Assembly: GCF_020177375.1 (NCBI RefSeq)
Contig: NZ_JAIWHV010000002.1
Coordinates: forward strand, 186,001 to 250,000
From: Saliphagus infecundisoli
GTDB lineage: Archaea > Halobacteriota > Halobacteria > Halobacteriales > Natrialbaceae
DNA length: 64,000 nucleotides
Direction: 5' to 3'
Each line of letters starts with the position of its first letter. Positions within the stretch are counted from its first letter, which is position 1. Below the pieces are notes generated by a model. It searched no databases, had not been told where the DNA came from, and was given only the letters and a program-made list of their open reading frames with translations. Shown here piece by piece: positions 18,745-28,892 of the stretch. Made by a program: the position numbers and the translations under genes.

Positions 18745-20127
18745 ATGGAACCAGAGGCGATCACGTTCGGTACCGACGGCTGGCGGGCGACCCTAGACGA
18801 GTTCACGACCCCCCGGGTTCGGATCTTCGCCCAGGGCGTCGCATCGTATCTCCGTGAGGAGGGTCCGGAAGGCCCCGTCGCGGTCGGCTACGACGCCCGC
18901 GAGAGCTCGCCCGCGTTCGCCGAGGAGATCACGCGCGTGCTCTGTGCGAACGGGTTCGACGTCCTCCTTCCCGAACGGGATCGCCCCACCCCACTCTTCG
19001 CCTACGGCATCGTCGACCGGGACCTCGCGGGCGCGGTCGTCGTCACCGCCTCCCACAACCCGCCGGAGTACAACGGCGTGAAGTTCATTCCCGGAGACGG
19101 CGCGCCAGCACTCCCGCCCGTGATGGACGGGATCGAGGACCGACTCGCCGAACCCGAGACCCTGCCCGAGGACGAACACGGCTCGGCCCGCGAGGTCGAC
19201 TTCGTCTCGCCCCACGCCGACCAAGTCCGCGAGCTCGTCGACACCGACGGTATCTCCGGACTCTCGGTCGCCTACGACGCCATGCACGGAAGCGGGCGGG
19301 GGACGACCGATACCCTCCTCGAACGAGCGGGGGCGGACGTCTCCCGCCTGCGCTGCGAACGGCGGGCGGACTTCGGCGGCTCGCCGCCCGAACCCGCCCC
19401 CGAAAATTTGGAGGAACTCGTCGAGCGGGTCGAGGGAGGCGACGCGGAGGTGGGGATCGCAAACGACGGCGACGCGGATCGGATCGCGGTCGTCACCCCC
19501 GAGCGGGGCTACCTGGACGAGAACCTCTTTTTCGCCGCGCTGTACGACTACCTGCTCGAGGACGACGCGGGCCCGGTCGTCCGGACGGTCTCGACGACGT
19601 ACCTGATCGACCGGGTCGCCGAAGCTCATGGCGAGTCCGTCCGGGAGGTCCCCGTCGGCTTCAAGTGGATCGCTCAGGCCATCGAGGAGGAGGACGCGCT
19701 GGTCGGCGGCGAGGAGTCGGGCGGTTTCACGATCCGCGGCCACGTCCGCGAGAAGGACGGCGTCCTGATGGCGGCCGTCGCCGCGGCGATGCATGCCGTC
19801 GAACCGATCGACAACCGGGTCGACCGGCTGCTCTCGGCCCACGGCACCGTCGTCCAGGACAAGACGAGCGTCGACTGTCCCGACGACGAGAAGGAGCGAG
19901 CGATCGCCGAGCTCGAGGACCACATTCCCGAGGAGGTGCGGGGGGTCGCAGTCGAGGACGTCGTCACCGCCGACGGCTTCAAGCTCCTGCTCGCGGACGG
20001 GTCGTGGCTGCTCGTCCGCCCGAGCGGCACCGAGCCCGTCCTCCGGGTGTACGCCGAGGCCGAGGACGGCGAGCGCGTCTCGGAGCTGCTCGCAGCGGGC
20101 GAAGAGCTGCTCGGGACGGTCGTGTAA
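18745..20127 (+). CDS. Phosphohexomutase (phosphoglucomutase/phosphomannomutase/GlmM family)
   Basis: 460 residues. Four-domain alpha-D-phosphohexomutase that moves phosphate between C1 and C6 of a hexose. The catalytic phosphoserine is S103 in TASHNP, the Mg-binding loop is DGDADR (in NDGDADRIAVV), the sugar-specificity loop is GEESGG, and the C-terminal phosphate loop is RPSGTEPVLRVYAEA. The sugar (glucose, mannose or glucosamine) cannot be fixed from sequence. It reads alone between the His-rich lipoprotein and a small zinc-ribbon gene. Confidence 0.93.
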   Translation: MEPEAITFGTDGWRATLDEFTTPRVRIFAQGVASYLREEGPEGPVAVGYDARESSPAFAEEITRVLCANGFDVLLPERDRPTPLFAYGIVDRDLAGAVVVTASHNPPEYNGVKFIPGDGAPALPPVMDGIEDRLAEPETLPEDEHGSAREVDFVSPHADQVRELVDTDGISGLSVAYDAMHGSGRGTTDTLLERAGADVSRLRCERRADFGGSPPEPAPENLEELVERVEGGDAEVGIANDGDADRIAVVTPERGYLDENLFFAALYDYLLEDDAGPVVRTVSTTYLIDRVAEAHGESVREVPVGFKWIAQAIEEEDALVGGEESGGFTIRGHVREKDGVLMAAVAAAMHAVEPIDNRVDRLLSAHGTVVQDKTSVDCPDDEKERAIAELEDHIPEEVRGVAVEDVVTADGFKLLLADGSWLLVRPSGTEPVLRVYAEAEDGERVSELLAAGEELLGTVV

Positions 20128-20128
20128 C

Positions 20129-20407
20129 TCACTCGCGGCCGAACGGCCGGGATCGGGCCGCCGCCGAGACGGAATCGGCGTCCGGCAGCTCTCCCGCGCA
20201 GTTCCCGCAGTAGCGGTAGTCGGGGTCGTTTCTCCTCCCACAGCGGACACACCGGCCGGGGATCGACGAGGGGCCGGTCGCGTAGTTCGTCGGATCGTAC
20301 TGGGCGGGGAGGACCGCCTGCCGGGGCGGGCTGGCCAGGCGGTCGAGAGCCGCGTAGACGAGGACGAGGGCCACCCCGAGAAGCGCCGCCCAGATCAGCC
20401 ATTCCAT
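20129..20407 (-). CDS. Single-span membrane protein with zinc ribbon
   Basis: 92 residues. One N-terminal membrane helix (EWLIWAALLGVALVLVYAAL) is followed by a linker and a CVRCG...YCGNC ribbon at about residues 53-70. It resembles haloarchaeal zinc-ribbon membrane proteins of unknown function. ATG 20407 is preferred to the upstream in-frame ATG (nine residues more) because the helix then begins at residue 2. It is convergent with the phosphohexomutase, one base between stops. Confidence 0.7.
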   Translation of the reverse strand: MEWLIWAALLGVALVLVYAALDRLASPPRQAVLPAQYDPTNYATGPSSIPGRCVRCGRRNDPDYRYCGNCAGELPDADSVSAAARSRPFGRE

Positions 20408-20537
20408 CCCCTGTCCGTAGACGGCCCGTGGCAATAAGTGTCACCGGGAGCGGGCCGCGGCCGCGAACCGCCCCAACCGGTGAGCAGGTTGCGCTCTCCG
20501 GGTCGAACGGTATCCGGGTCGAGGCCGAAGGGGTGGT

Positions 20538-20885
20538 ATGAGCGACACGGACGACCACGCCATGATGGAACTGGACGCCGACGCCTGGCACCAGGACGAC
20601 GAGGGCAACCACTACATCGACTGCCCGGAGTGTGGGTCGGCGGCGACGCTCTCGAACGTCGTCAACCACGGTCGGTGTAACGCGTTCATGGACCAGGCGG
20701 AGTCGGATACCGAACTCGACGAGACGGAATTTTCGTGCACCGCATCGCTCTCGCTCGAGCTCCGGTACACCTCCGAGCCGCCGGGCGAGTCCGACCGCGA
20801 AACCGCCGAGGACCCCCAGGAGCAAGCCGACGACGTCGACATCGACGACCAGGCGTCGGGAACCGAGGGCGCGCCCTCGAACTAA
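20538..20885 (+). CDS. Small zinc-finger-like acidic protein
   Basis: 115 residues. N-terminal DADAWHQDDEGNHYIDCPECGSAATLSNVVNHGRCNAF contains CPEC plus His/Cys (HGRC) as likely metal ligands. A second Cys follows in EFSCTASLSLEL, and then an acidic disordered tail of about 45 residues. It appears to be a haloarchaeal-specific gene with no function I recognise. Its stop overlaps that of the convergent acetyltransferase by four bases. Confidence 0.7.
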   Translation: MSDTDDHAMMELDADAWHQDDEGNHYIDCPECGSAATLSNVVNHGRCNAFMDQAESDTELDETEFSCTASLSLELRYTSEPPGESDRETAEDPQEQADDVDIDDQASGTEGAPSN

Positions 20886-21286
20886 TCGAACTCGCCCCGG
20901 TACCGATCCTCGTCGTCGACCGGCTGGATCGCAAACCCCAGCGACTCGTAGAACGGCTCCACGGAGGCGTCGAACTCGGCGACGAGCCGGCCCTCCCGCT
21001 CGCCCGCCGCCTCGACGAGCGCGCGGCCGATCCCCCGGTCGCGCCGGGAGCGCCGGACCGCGACGGCGACGACCTCCCACCCCCCTGCGATCGGCTCGCA
21101 GACGAGCGTTCCCAGCGGCCGTCCCGTCCCGCCATCGCCGCCGTCGCTCCGGACTGCCAGGAGGACGTCGCCGGCCTTGATCCGCGCGTCGAGGTCGGGG
21201 ACCGAGAGCACGGCACCGTCGACGAGTCGGCGGACGGCGAGGCGGTCCCCGGGCGTCGCCGTCCGGACCGCGACCTCCTCGCTCAT
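20882..21286 (-). CDS. GNAT-family N-acetyltransferase
   Basis: 134 residues. The acetyl-CoA loop is VAVRRSRRDRGIGRALVEAA (R/Q-x-x-G-x-G/A as RDRGIGRA), preceded by the strand WEVVAVAV and followed by FDASVEPFYESLGF. The substrate is unknown. Its start codon overlaps the stop of the SAMP2 gene (ATGA), so the two are translationally coupled. A link between protein modification by SAMP and acetylation is possible but unproven. Confidence 0.9.
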   Translation of the reverse strand: MSEEVAVRTATPGDRLAVRRLVDGAVLSVPDLDARIKAGDVLLAVRSDGGDGGTGRPLGTLVCEPIAGGWEVVAVAVRRSRRDRGIGRALVEAAGEREGRLVAEFDASVEPFYESLGFAIQPVDDEDRYRGEFD

Positions 21287-21510
21287 CCCCCCTTTATCAG
21301 CCGGAGGACGGTCACGCGCTCGGCCTCGACCGGCCGGTCCTCGGGAACCGGCCTGCCCTCGACGAGGACGGTCGCCTCGTGGGGGCTGAGTTCGACCGCC
21401 GAGAGGAGGTCGGCGTACGTCGGCGTCTCCGGGGGCGCCCCGCCGGCGATCTCCTCGAGCTCGACCTCGCGGTCGTCCTCGCCGGCGACGGAGACGGTGA
21501 CGGTGGTCAT
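21283..21510 (-). CDS. samp2: SAMP2-type ubiquitin-like small archaeal modifier
   Basis: 75 residues, beta-grasp fold ending in a di-glycine (VLRLIKGG), the conjugation and thiolation site. TYADLLSAVELSPHEATVLVEGRPVPEDRPVEAERVTVLRLIKGG is nearly the sequence I know for haloarchaeal SAMP2, which is both conjugated to lysines and used as sulfur donor for tRNA thiolation. The start MTTVTVSVAG at 21510 gives the compact domain. The eight-residue insert IAGGAPPE before TYADL is longer than in the Haloferax protein as I remember it. Confidence 0.92.
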   Translation of the reverse strand: MTTVTVSVAGEDDREVELEEIAGGAPPETPTYADLLSAVELSPHEATVLVEGRPVPEDRPVEAERVTVLRLIKGG

Positions 21511-21642
21511 GGCCCGAGTTTCGTCCGGTGGAACTTGAGAACGTCGGCTTTCACGGGGACGTGCATGGAGACGTGGGCTCTGGAAACGGCGGTTCCACCG
21601 ATGGTTCGGCACCGACCCGGTGTGGCCTATTCAGGCGGGTTC

Positions 21643-22725
21643 TCAGAGGCCGGGCGAGGGCTCGCGCCGGCTACCGCGCGCGTGGACGTACAGCCCCACT
21701 GCGAGCGCGCCGAAGCCGAGCAGGAAGATCAGGAAATTGATCAGCCCGCCGAGGTAGGGCACCAGACCGAGGACGGCACCGGCGATCAGGCCGACGACGA
21801 GCGCGAGCCAGCGGTTCCCGATCCCCGCATACGAGAGCAGCCAGGCCGCGACGGCGAAGCGTCCGTAGACGATCCCGATCCAGACGGAGAGCGCGAAGAC
21901 GAGCGAGCCGACGAGCGTGATCGGGATGCCGATCACCGTGATCGCGACCGCGATCAGCACGACCGGAACCGCGACGAGGACGCCGATGCCCGCGAGCCCG
22001 GTCCGAACGGGGTCGTCGGCGACCCGCTCGGCGACCCCCGTCGAGAACCGTGGGAACAGCGCGAGCAAGGCGGCACCCAGAAGCAGGTGCAAGAGGAGCG
22101 CGTAGGCGTCGAACAGCCAGGAGGCGACGGGGCCGATCGTCGGTCCGACCTCGACGCCGACCGTCGAGTCCCGCGTCAGGTCGCCCGCGACCGCAGCCTC
22201 GTTGCCCTCCAGATCGCCGTCGTAGCGCATGTCGCCGGCGATCGACGCTCCATCGCCGAGCACGATCGTCTCGGCGCCGACGCTCACATCGCCCTCCACC
22301 GTCCCCGCCAGACGAACGTTGCCCGCGCCGGCCTCGACGTCGCCGGAGACGGTCGCACCCTCCGCGACGAGGAGGTTGCCGGCCGCCGCCGAGACGTCGC
22401 CGGAGACGGTCCCCGAGATCTCGACGTTGCCGGCGGCGACGGAGACGTCTCCTTCCACGGTGCCGTCGATGTAGACGTTGCCCGCGAGCCCGCTCACCGA
22501 TCCCTCGACCGTCCCGCCCTCCTCAACGATGATCGTTCCCGCGACCGCGGCTATTTCGTCGACGGTCTCGCCGTCGGCGACCGTGACTGTGCCGCCGACG
22601 TTCGACTGGGCCGGCTGGGCGGTCGTCCCGTCGGCAGCGCCGGGGACACCGGCGACCGGAGCCGAACCGACGAGGACACAGACGAAGCACACGGCGGCGA
22701 GCCGGACGGAGGGAGCTTCGAGCAT
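21643..22725 (-). CDS. Bactofilin/polymer-forming beta-helix domain with C-terminal membrane spans
   Basis: 360 residues. A Sec signal (residues 1-28) is followed by a right-handed beta-helix of short repeats (GTVEGSVSG, GNVYIDGTVEGDVSV, GNVEISGTVSGDVSA, GNLLVAEGATVSGDVEA, GNVRLAGTVEGDVSV). Four or five hydrophobic segments then fill residues about 215-350. The repeat phase of about 17-18 residues and the GTVEGDV signature match the polymer-forming cytoskeletal family. The helix is predicted outside the cell because of the signal. It may be a cell-surface scaffold. Confidence 0.78.
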   Translation of the reverse strand: MLEAPSVRLAAVCFVCVLVGSAPVAGVPGAADGTTAQPAQSNVGGTVTVADGETVDEIAAVAGTIIVEEGGTVEGSVSGLAGNVYIDGTVEGDVSVAAGNVEISGTVSGDVSAAAGNLLVAEGATVSGDVEAGAGNVRLAGTVEGDVSVGAETIVLGDGASIAGDMRYDGDLEGNEAAVAGDLTRDSTVGVEVGPTIGPVASWLFDAYALLLHLLLGAALLALFPRFSTGVAERVADDPVRTGLAGIGVLVAVPVVLIAVAITVIGIPITLVGSLVFALSVWIGIVYGRFAVAAWLLSYAGIGNRWLALVVGLIAGAVLGLVPYLGGLINFLIFLLGFGALAVGLYVHARGSRREPSPGL

Positions 22726-22749
22726 GGACTCCCCCACCACGCAGGAGGA

Positions 22750-22757
22750 CTTAAAGG
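22750..22757 (-). promoter_or_regulatory. TATA box of the bactofilin-like gene
   Basis: CCTTTAAG on the minus strand is centred 28 bases before ATG 22725, which predicts a leaderless transcript. Confidence 0.6.
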
Positions 22758-22790
22758 TTGAACGGGTGACACGGGGCGGCCCCTTCGGGG

Positions 22791-22798
22791 TACTTATG
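22791..22798 (+). promoter_or_regulatory. TATA box of the RFC small-subunit gene
   Basis: TACTTATG centred about 27 bases before ATG 22822. It is divergent from the bactofilin-like promoter 40 bases away and again predicts a leaderless mRNA. Confidence 0.55.
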
Positions 22799-22821
22799 GG
22801 CGGGCCACCCCTCCGACCGGT

Positions 22822-25800
22822 ATGAGCGAGGCCGACGCCGCCGACAGGGAGGGCACCCCCGGCCGGACCGACGTCTGGATCGAGAAGTACCGCCCCGAAC
22901 GGCTCTCGGAGATCAAGGGCCACGAGGACGTCGTCCCCCGTCTCGAGCGCTACGTCGCCACCGACGACCTCCCCCACCTCATGTTCGCAGGGCCGGCAGG
23001 GACGGGGAAATGTGTTACCGGCGAGACCCCGGTGCTGACGAGCAACGGCGTTTCCCCCATCTCGGAGGTCGTCGGCGACGTCGAGGGGTTCGATCAGCCC
23101 GAGGACGACCTCGAGATTCTCACCTACGGATCCGACGGCGACTTCGAGTACACCACACCATCCCAGGTCTTTTCCAAGGAGGCCTCCGACCTCATCTCGG
23201 TCGAAACCCGGGACGGAAACGAGATCACGGTCACGCCCGAACACAAGCTCTTGGTAGCCGACGAGGAGGGGCTCTCCTGGCGGGAGGCAGGATCACTCTC
23301 GGGCGGGGAGCGCATCGCTAGACCCCTTTCGATGCCCGTCGCGGACGACGATCCGGCGCTCGACTGGCTCTCCACGATGGACGGCGACCGGACGTTCGTC
23401 ACCGTCTCGGAGTCGTTCGCCAAGGAGTACGCGATTCCGGCCGAGGAGAACTACGTTGGCCAGAAGAAGACGGTGATCGGTGGTCTCCGACGGGGCGACT
23501 CCCTCGAGGAGATCACCGAGGAACACGACGTCTCCCGAAAAACTGCAGGGAACTACGCCCGATCGCTTTCGATCGACCTTGAAAGACCGTCCACGACGTG
23601 TTCGCTCTCGTTCCTTCGTGGGCTCGACGCCGACCGATCGGAACTCGAAGGCCACGTCGAATCAGTCCGATACGTCACCGACTACAACCAGCGATCCGAT
23701 CCGATTACACCGCCCTGGGAGCTAACGCCGGAGCTGGCACGCTTCGTCGGGCTCGCGATCAGCGAGGCTCGAATCGAGAACGGACGCATCAAGTTCTACA
23801 ACACCGACGACGCGCTCCTCGATGCGTTCGAGCGCCTCGCAGAGGTCCTGTTCGGCGTCGAGACGACTCGAGGAACCCAGAAGGACGTCCTGTATGTCGA
23901 ACTCCGGACCAAATCCCTTCATCACTTCCTCGCGTCGTGTTTCGGCGTCTTCGGCGACTCAATCGAGATCGGATCGACGCTCGTCCATGCCCCGGCGGAG
24001 GTTCGGGCGGCGTTCCTGCAGGCGATCTTCGATTCGGAGTCGTACGTCGCCGACCAGGGAACGATCGAACTCACGCAGAAAGACGAGTCGCTAATCACCC
24101 TCTGTTCGTACCTGCTCGCTTCCTTCGGGATCCCGACACGCCGAAAGCGAGTCGAGAAGGCGGCGACGAACGGCTCGGGTCCGAAGCGGGAGTACCACTC
24201 GCTGTACGTCTCGGGAACGTCCCACATCTCGCGGTTCGCGGACGAGATCGGCTTCACGATCGACCACAAGCGCGATCGACTCGCCGACGCGACGGCTGGA
24301 ACCGGGAACCCGAATCACGATACGATTCCGGCTCAGGAGGCCATCGACGACCTCTGTGAGATGCTCGCCCTCGATAAGGGACCGTTGGTGACCGGGAGCC
24401 TGAACCCCGACAGGCCCGGCCGCGAGTCACACATGGAGGACATCGACCGCGTCCTCGACGCAGCATCCGAGCGAATCGAGACGGCCCAACGAGTCCGACA
24501 AGAGGTCGAGTCCCTCCGCGGCGAAATCCGTTCTTTGAGCGCCGTTCTCTCGACGTGGACCGGTGATCGCGCCATGCTCGAACCCCTCGAGACGCGAACG
24601 GATATTGCGGAGACGACCGGAGTTCGAACGGACCGATTGCTTGAGTATGCCGACGGCCGACGATCCCCGACCGCGAGCCGCGCGGGCGAGTTGCTCGTGA
24701 CCCTCGGCTCCCGGCCCGACACGCCGGATACCGACAGCGTCCAGACGGTGCTCGGGTCGTCGATCGAAGCGCTCGGCGTTTCGGACAACCGCGTTGCGGA
24801 GAGAACGGAGTTGCTCGGTCGGGACGTCAGAAACCTGATCGAGAGCGACGGTCACGACCTCGCCACCCTCGCGCGGTTCGATACGGTCGCCGAGCGTATC
24901 CACGACGTCGCCTCGGAGATGTGCTCGATGGCGGTGATCGAACGACTCTCCGCACTCGATCGCCTCTCGCGGGACACGCTCTACTTCGATCGCGTGACCG
25001 AGGTCGAACCCGTCGAGGGGAGCAGGCGCGTCTACGATCTCACGGTTCCGGGAACGCGAAACTACGTCGCCGGACGGGTTCCGACGGTGATGCACAACAC
25101 GACCGCGGCACAGGCCATCGCCCGCGAGATCTACGGCGAGGACTGGCGCGAGAACTTTCTCGAGCTCAACGCGAGCGACGAGCGCGGGATCGACGTCGTC
25201 CGCGACCGGATCAAGAACTTCGCGCGGACGAGCTTCGGGGGGTACGACTACCGGGTCATCTTCCTCGACGAGGCCGATGCCCTCACCAGCGACGCCCAGT
25301 CGGCGCTGCGCCGGACGATGGAGCAGTTCTCGAACACGACCCGCTTCATCCTCTCGTGTAACTACTCGAGCCGGATCATCGACCCGATCCAGTCGCGGTG
25401 TGCGGTCTTTCGGTTCACCCAACTGAGCGACGAGGCGATCGAGGCCCAGATCGAGGAAATCGCGAGCGAGGAGGGCATCGAGGTGACCGACGACGGCGTC
25501 GAGGCCCTGGTGTACGCCGCCGCGGGGGACATGCGCAAGGCGATCAACGGGCTCCAGGCCGCCGCCGTGATGGGCGAGCTCGTCGACGAGGAGACGGTGT
25601 TCGCGATCACTTCGACCGCCCGCCCCGAGGAGGTCGAAGCGATGGTCGATCGCGCGATCGCGGGCGACTTCACCGCCGCCCGCGCCGCGCTCGACGACCT
25701 CCTCACGGATCGGGGGCTCGCCGGCGGCGACGTCATCGACCAGCTCCACCGCTCGGCCTGGGAGTTCGATCTGGCGGAACGGGAGACGGTCCGCCTGCTC

Positions 25801-25899
25801 GAGCGGCTTGGCGAGGCCGACTACCGGATCACCGAGGGCGCGGGCGAACGCCTCCAGCTCGAGGCGCTGTTGGCCTCGCTGGCCCTCGAAGACGGGTAG
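22822..25899 (+). CDS. rfcS: Replication factor C small subunit, interrupted by an intein
   Basis: 1025 codons encode a 329-residue clamp-loader ATPase split by a 696-residue intein. RFC loads PCNA onto primed DNA. The extein has Walker [10 protein letters not shown] (interrupted exactly after Lys63), Walker B FLDEADAL, sensor 1 SCNYSS, the SRC arginine-finger motif (QSRCAVF) and the C-terminal oligomerisation domain. The Walker A P-loop exists only after splicing, so ATPase activity depends on the intein working. ATG 22822 gives a start with the usual [10 protein letters not shown] at residue 19. Divergent from the bactofilin-like gene. Confidence 0.95.
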   Translation: MSEADAADREGTPGRTDVWIEKYRPERLSEIKGHEDVVPRLERYVATDDLPHLMFAGPAGTGKCVTGETPVLTSNGVSPISEVVGDVEGFDQPEDDLEILTYGSDGDFEYTTPSQVFSKEASDLISVETRDGNEITVTPEHKLLVADEEGLSWREAGSLSGGERIARPLSMPVADDDPALDWLSTMDGDRTFVTVSESFAKEYAIPAEENYVGQKKTVIGGLRRGDSLEEITEEHDVSRKTAGNYARSLSIDLERPSTTCSLSFLRGLDADRSELEGHVESVRYVTDYNQRSDPITPPWELTPELARFVGLAISEARIENGRIKFYNTDDALLDAFERLAEVLFGVETTRGTQKDVLYVELRTKSLHHFLASCFGVFGDSIEIGSTLVHAPAEVRAAFLQAIFDSESYVADQGTIELTQKDESLITLCSYLLASFGIPTRRKRVEKAATNGSGPKREYHSLYVSGTSHISRFADEIGFTIDHKRDRLADATAGTGNPNHDTIPAQEAIDDLCEMLALDKGPLVTGSLNPDRPGRESHMEDIDRVLDAASERIETAQRVRQEVESLRGEIRSLSAVLSTWTGDRAMLEPLETRTDIAETTGVRTDRLLEYADGRRSPTASRAGELLVTLGSRPDTPDTDSVQTVLGSSIEALGVSDNRVAERTELLGRDVRNLIESDGHDLATLARFDTVAERIHDVASEMCSMAVIERLSALDRLSRDTLYFDRVTEVEPVEGSRRVYDLTVPGTRNYVAGRVPTVMHNTTAAQAIAREIYGEDWRENFLELNASDERGIDVVRDRIKNFARTSFGGYDYRVIFLDEADALTSDAQSALRRTMEQFSNTTRFILSCNYSSRIIDPIQSRCAVFRFTQLSDEAIEAQIEEIASEEGIEVTDDGVEALVYAAAGDMRKAINGLQAAAVMGELVDEETVFAITSTARPEEVEAMVDRAIAGDFTAARAALDDLLTDRGLAGGDVIDQLHRSAWEFDLAERETVRLLERLGEADYRITEGAGERLQLEALLASLALEDG
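23011..25098 (+). mobile_element. Intein within rfcS, with degenerate LAGLIDADG endonuclease
   Basis: 696 residues, from Cys (codon 23011) to Asn (codon 25096), inserted between K and T of the P-loop. Splicing blocks: [25 protein letters not shown] (T-x-x-H), [16 protein letters not shown] (the family's usual His is Arg), G VPTVMHN with the penultimate His, +1 residue Thr. The middle has two LAGLIDADG-like helices, [10 protein letters not shown] and [10 protein letters not shown], which retain acidic residues but deviate from consensus. The last 250 residues are helical with heptad-like segments, so the intein is unusually long. Endonuclease activity is uncertain. Confidence 0.92.
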
Positions 25900-25968
25900 G
25901 TGTCGCGGGAGCCGCGGAACGGCCGGTGCGCAACTGTTTTACCGTCTCCACGGCCAACCACACCTATC

Positions 25969-28743
25969 ATGAGCGCTCTCGAGGAGGAGTACCGTCTCGA
26001 CTACTTCGAGGAGGAGGGGTTCGAGCGCAAGGAGTGTCCCTCCTGTGGCGCACACTTCTGGACGCGCGATCACGACCGGGAGACCTGCGGGGAGCCCCCG
26101 TGTGCGGAGTACGAGTTCGTCGGCGATCCGGGCTTCGACGAGCCCCACAGTTTGGAGGAGATGCGCGAGGCCTACCTCTCCTTTTTCGAGGACCACGGCC
26201 ACGAGCGGATCGACCCCTACCCGGTCGCCGCCGAGCGCTGGCGCGAGGACATGATGTTGACCATCGCCTCGATCGCCGACTTCCAGCCCCTCGTGACGTC
26301 GGGGGAGACGCCGCCGCCGGCGAACCCCCTCACCATCTCCCAGCCCTGCATCCGGATGCAGGACATCGACAACGTGGGGAAGACGGGCCGGCACACGATG
26401 GCCTTCGAGATGATGGCCCACCACGCGTTCAACGCCCGCGAGGACGTCGAGGGCGAGTACGCCTACGAGGGCGAGGTCTACTGGAAGGATCGAACGGTCG
26501 AGCTCTGTGACGAACTGCTGGAGTCGATGGGCGCCGACATCACCGAGGTCACCTACATCGAGGACCCCTGGGTCGGCGGCGGCAACGCCGGCCCCGCCAT
26601 CGAGGTCATCTACAAAGGCCTCGAGCTGGCGACGCTCGTCTTCATGTGCATGGAACGGGACCCCGAGGGCGAGTACGAGCTGAAGGACGGGAACCGTTAC
26701 TCGTTCATGGACACCTACGTCGTCGACACGGGTTACGGCCTCGAACGCTGGACCTGGATGTCCCAAGGAACGCCGACGGTCTACGAGGCGGTCTACCCCG
26801 AGATGATCGCCTTCCTCCGGGAGAACGCCGGGATCGACCATACGGAGGAGGAGGTCGACCTTGTCAACCGCGCCGCGCGGCTCTCGGGGAACCTCGACAT
26901 CGACGACGTCGACGACGTCGAGGCCGCCAGAGGCGAGATCGCCGCCGAACTCGGCATCGACGTCGCCGAACTCCGCGAGCTCGTCGAGCCCCTCGAGGCG
27001 ATCTACGCGATCGCCGACCACTGTCGCACCCTCGCGTACATGTTCGGCGACGGGATCGTCCCCTCGAACGTCGAGACGGGCTATCTCGCCCGGATGGTGC
27101 TCAGACGGACCAAACGCCTCTGTGACACCGTCGGCGTCGACGCGCCGCTGGACGAACTCGTCGACATGCAGGCCGAACGCCTGGGCTACGAGAACCGCGA
27201 TACGATCCGGGACGTGGTCCGTTCGGAGGTCGAGAAGTACCGCGAGACCCTCGAACGCGGGGGACGTCGGGTCGAGGCGATCGCCGAGGAGTACGCCGAG
27301 CGAGGCGAGCCGATCCCGACCGAGGAGCTCCTCGAGCTCTACGACTCTCACGGCATCCAGCCCGACATGGTCGCCGAGATCGCCGGCGAGGTCGGCGCCG
27401 AGGTCGACCGGCCCGACGACTTCTACAGCCTCGTCGCGGCCCGCCACGACACTCCCGAGGAGGCCGAGGCCGTCGAGGGGAGCGGGGACGACCGGTTCGA
27501 CGACCTCCCCGAGACCGAGACGCTGTACTACGACGACCAGCAACGCACCCAGTTCGAGGCGGTCGTCCTCGACGTCTTCGAGCGCGAGGAGGGGTACGAC
27601 GTCGTGCTCGACCAGACGATGTTCTACCCCGAGGGCGGGGGCCAGCCCGCCGACCACGGCACGCTCTCGACCGACGACGCGACCGTCGAAGTCCGGGACG
27701 TCCAGCGCGAGGATGGCGTCGTCCTCCACCGGACCGACGGCGACCTCGGGAAAGGCGAGTTCGTGAAGGGTCAGATCGACGTGACCCGCCGCCGGCGGCT
27801 GATGCGCCACCACACCGCGACCCACATCGTCATCCACGCTGCCCGGGAGGTCCTGGGCGAGCATATCCGCCAGGCCGGCGCCCAGAAGGGCATCGACTCC
27901 TCGCGGATCGACGTCCGCCACTACGATCGGATCTCGCGGGCGGAGGTAAAGGAAATCGAGGGCGTCGCCAACGAGATCGTGATGGACAACACCTCGGTGA
28001 GCCAGGAATGGCCCCACAGAAACGAGGCCGAGGCCGAACACGGGTTCGACCTCTATCAGGGCGGCATCCCGCCGGGGACGAACATTCGACTGATCCACGT
28101 CGCCGAGGACGTCCAGGCCTGTGGCGGGACCCACGTCGCCCGCACGGGCGACGTCGGCGCGATCAAGATCCGCTCGACCGAGCGCGTCCAGGACGGCGTC
28201 GAGCGGCTCACGTTCGCGGCGGGCGACGCCGCGATCTCGGCGACCCAGGAGGTCGAGGACGCCCTCTACGAGGCGGCGGAGATCCTGGACGTCTCCCCCC
28301 AGGAGGTTCCCGAAACCGCCGACCGCTTCTTCGAGGAATGGAAGGCCCGGGGCAAGGAGATCGACGATCTGCGAGAACAGCTCGCTGCGGCCCGCGCGGG
28401 CGGCGGGGGCGGCGGCGAGGAGGTCGCGGTCGGCGAGGCGACCGCGGTGATCCAGCGCATCGACGCCGACATGGACGAGCTCCAGGCGACGGCGAACGCG
28501 GTCGCCGAGGACGGCACGATCGCGGTGATCGGCAGCGCCCGAGACGGCGCCCAGTTCGTCGTCGCCGCCCCCGAAGGAACCGGCGTCGACGCTGGCGAGG
28601 TCGTCTCCGAACTCGCCGCCCGGGTCGGCGGCGGCGGCGGCGGTCCGCCCGACTTCGCCCAGGGCGGCGGGCCCGACGGCGAGGCCCTCGAAGAGGCCTT
28701 GGCGGACGCACCCGACGTGCTCCGGCGGGTTCTGAACGCCTGA
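25969..28743 (+). CDS. alaS: Alanyl-tRNA synthetase (archaeal type)
   Basis: 924 residues. It charges tRNA-Ala. The N-terminal archaeal zinc module [23 protein letters not shown] is at residues about 23-45, then class II catalytic motifs ([45 protein letters not shown]). The editing domain carries [15 protein letters not shown] and [11 protein letters not shown], its metal-binding His/Cys set. The C-terminal Ala domain ends in a Gly-rich loop ([15 protein letters not shown]) and [11 protein letters not shown] 25969 follows a leaderless-style gap of 69 bases after rfcS. Confidence 0.96.
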   Translation: MSALEEEYRLDYFEEEGFERKECPSCGAHFWTRDHDRETCGEPPCAEYEFVGDPGFDEPHSLEEMREAYLSFFEDHGHERIDPYPVAAERWREDMMLTIASIADFQPLVTSGETPPPANPLTISQPCIRMQDIDNVGKTGRHTMAFEMMAHHAFNAREDVEGEYAYEGEVYWKDRTVELCDELLESMGADITEVTYIEDPWVGGGNAGPAIEVIYKGLELATLVFMCMERDPEGEYELKDGNRYSFMDTYVVDTGYGLERWTWMSQGTPTVYEAVYPEMIAFLRENAGIDHTEEEVDLVNRAARLSGNLDIDDVDDVEAARGEIAAELGIDVAELRELVEPLEAIYAIADHCRTLAYMFGDGIVPSNVETGYLARMVLRRTKRLCDTVGVDAPLDELVDMQAERLGYENRDTIRDVVRSEVEKYRETLERGGRRVEAIAEEYAERGEPIPTEELLELYDSHGIQPDMVAEIAGEVGAEVDRPDDFYSLVAARHDTPEEAEAVEGSGDDRFDDLPETETLYYDDQQRTQFEAVVLDVFEREEGYDVVLDQTMFYPEGGGQPADHGTLSTDDATVEVRDVQREDGVVLHRTDGDLGKGEFVKGQIDVTRRRRLMRHHTATHIVIHAAREVLGEHIRQAGAQKGIDSSRIDVRHYDRISRAEVKEIEGVANEIVMDNTSVSQEWPHRNEAEAEHGFDLYQGGIPPGTNIRLIHVAEDVQACGGTHVARTGDVGAIKIRSTERVQDGVERLTFAAGDAAISATQEVEDALYEAAEILDVSPQEVPETADRFFEEWKARGKEIDDLREQLAAARAGGGGGGEEVAVGEATAVIQRIDADMDELQATANAVAEDGTIAVIGSARDGAQFVVAAPEGTGVDAGEVVSELAARVGGGGGGPPDFAQGGGPDGEALEEALADAPDVLRRVLNA

Positions 28744-28892
28744 TTCTACGGGCTCGTCGGGAGCGACGGCACACGACCGTCGGGATGCCCGGCGGACCGA
28801 ACGGACCGCTCATAGGGTCGGTTCCAAGTCAGTGCCCCGTCGATCGCAACACGGTGGCGCGATCGAACGGTACACCGTTGTAACCGACCCTC

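Noticed and set aside
23011-25098. A separate inserted gene within rfcS
   Set aside because: The frame is continuous, and the first Cys, TPEH and C-terminal HN blocks identify an intein.
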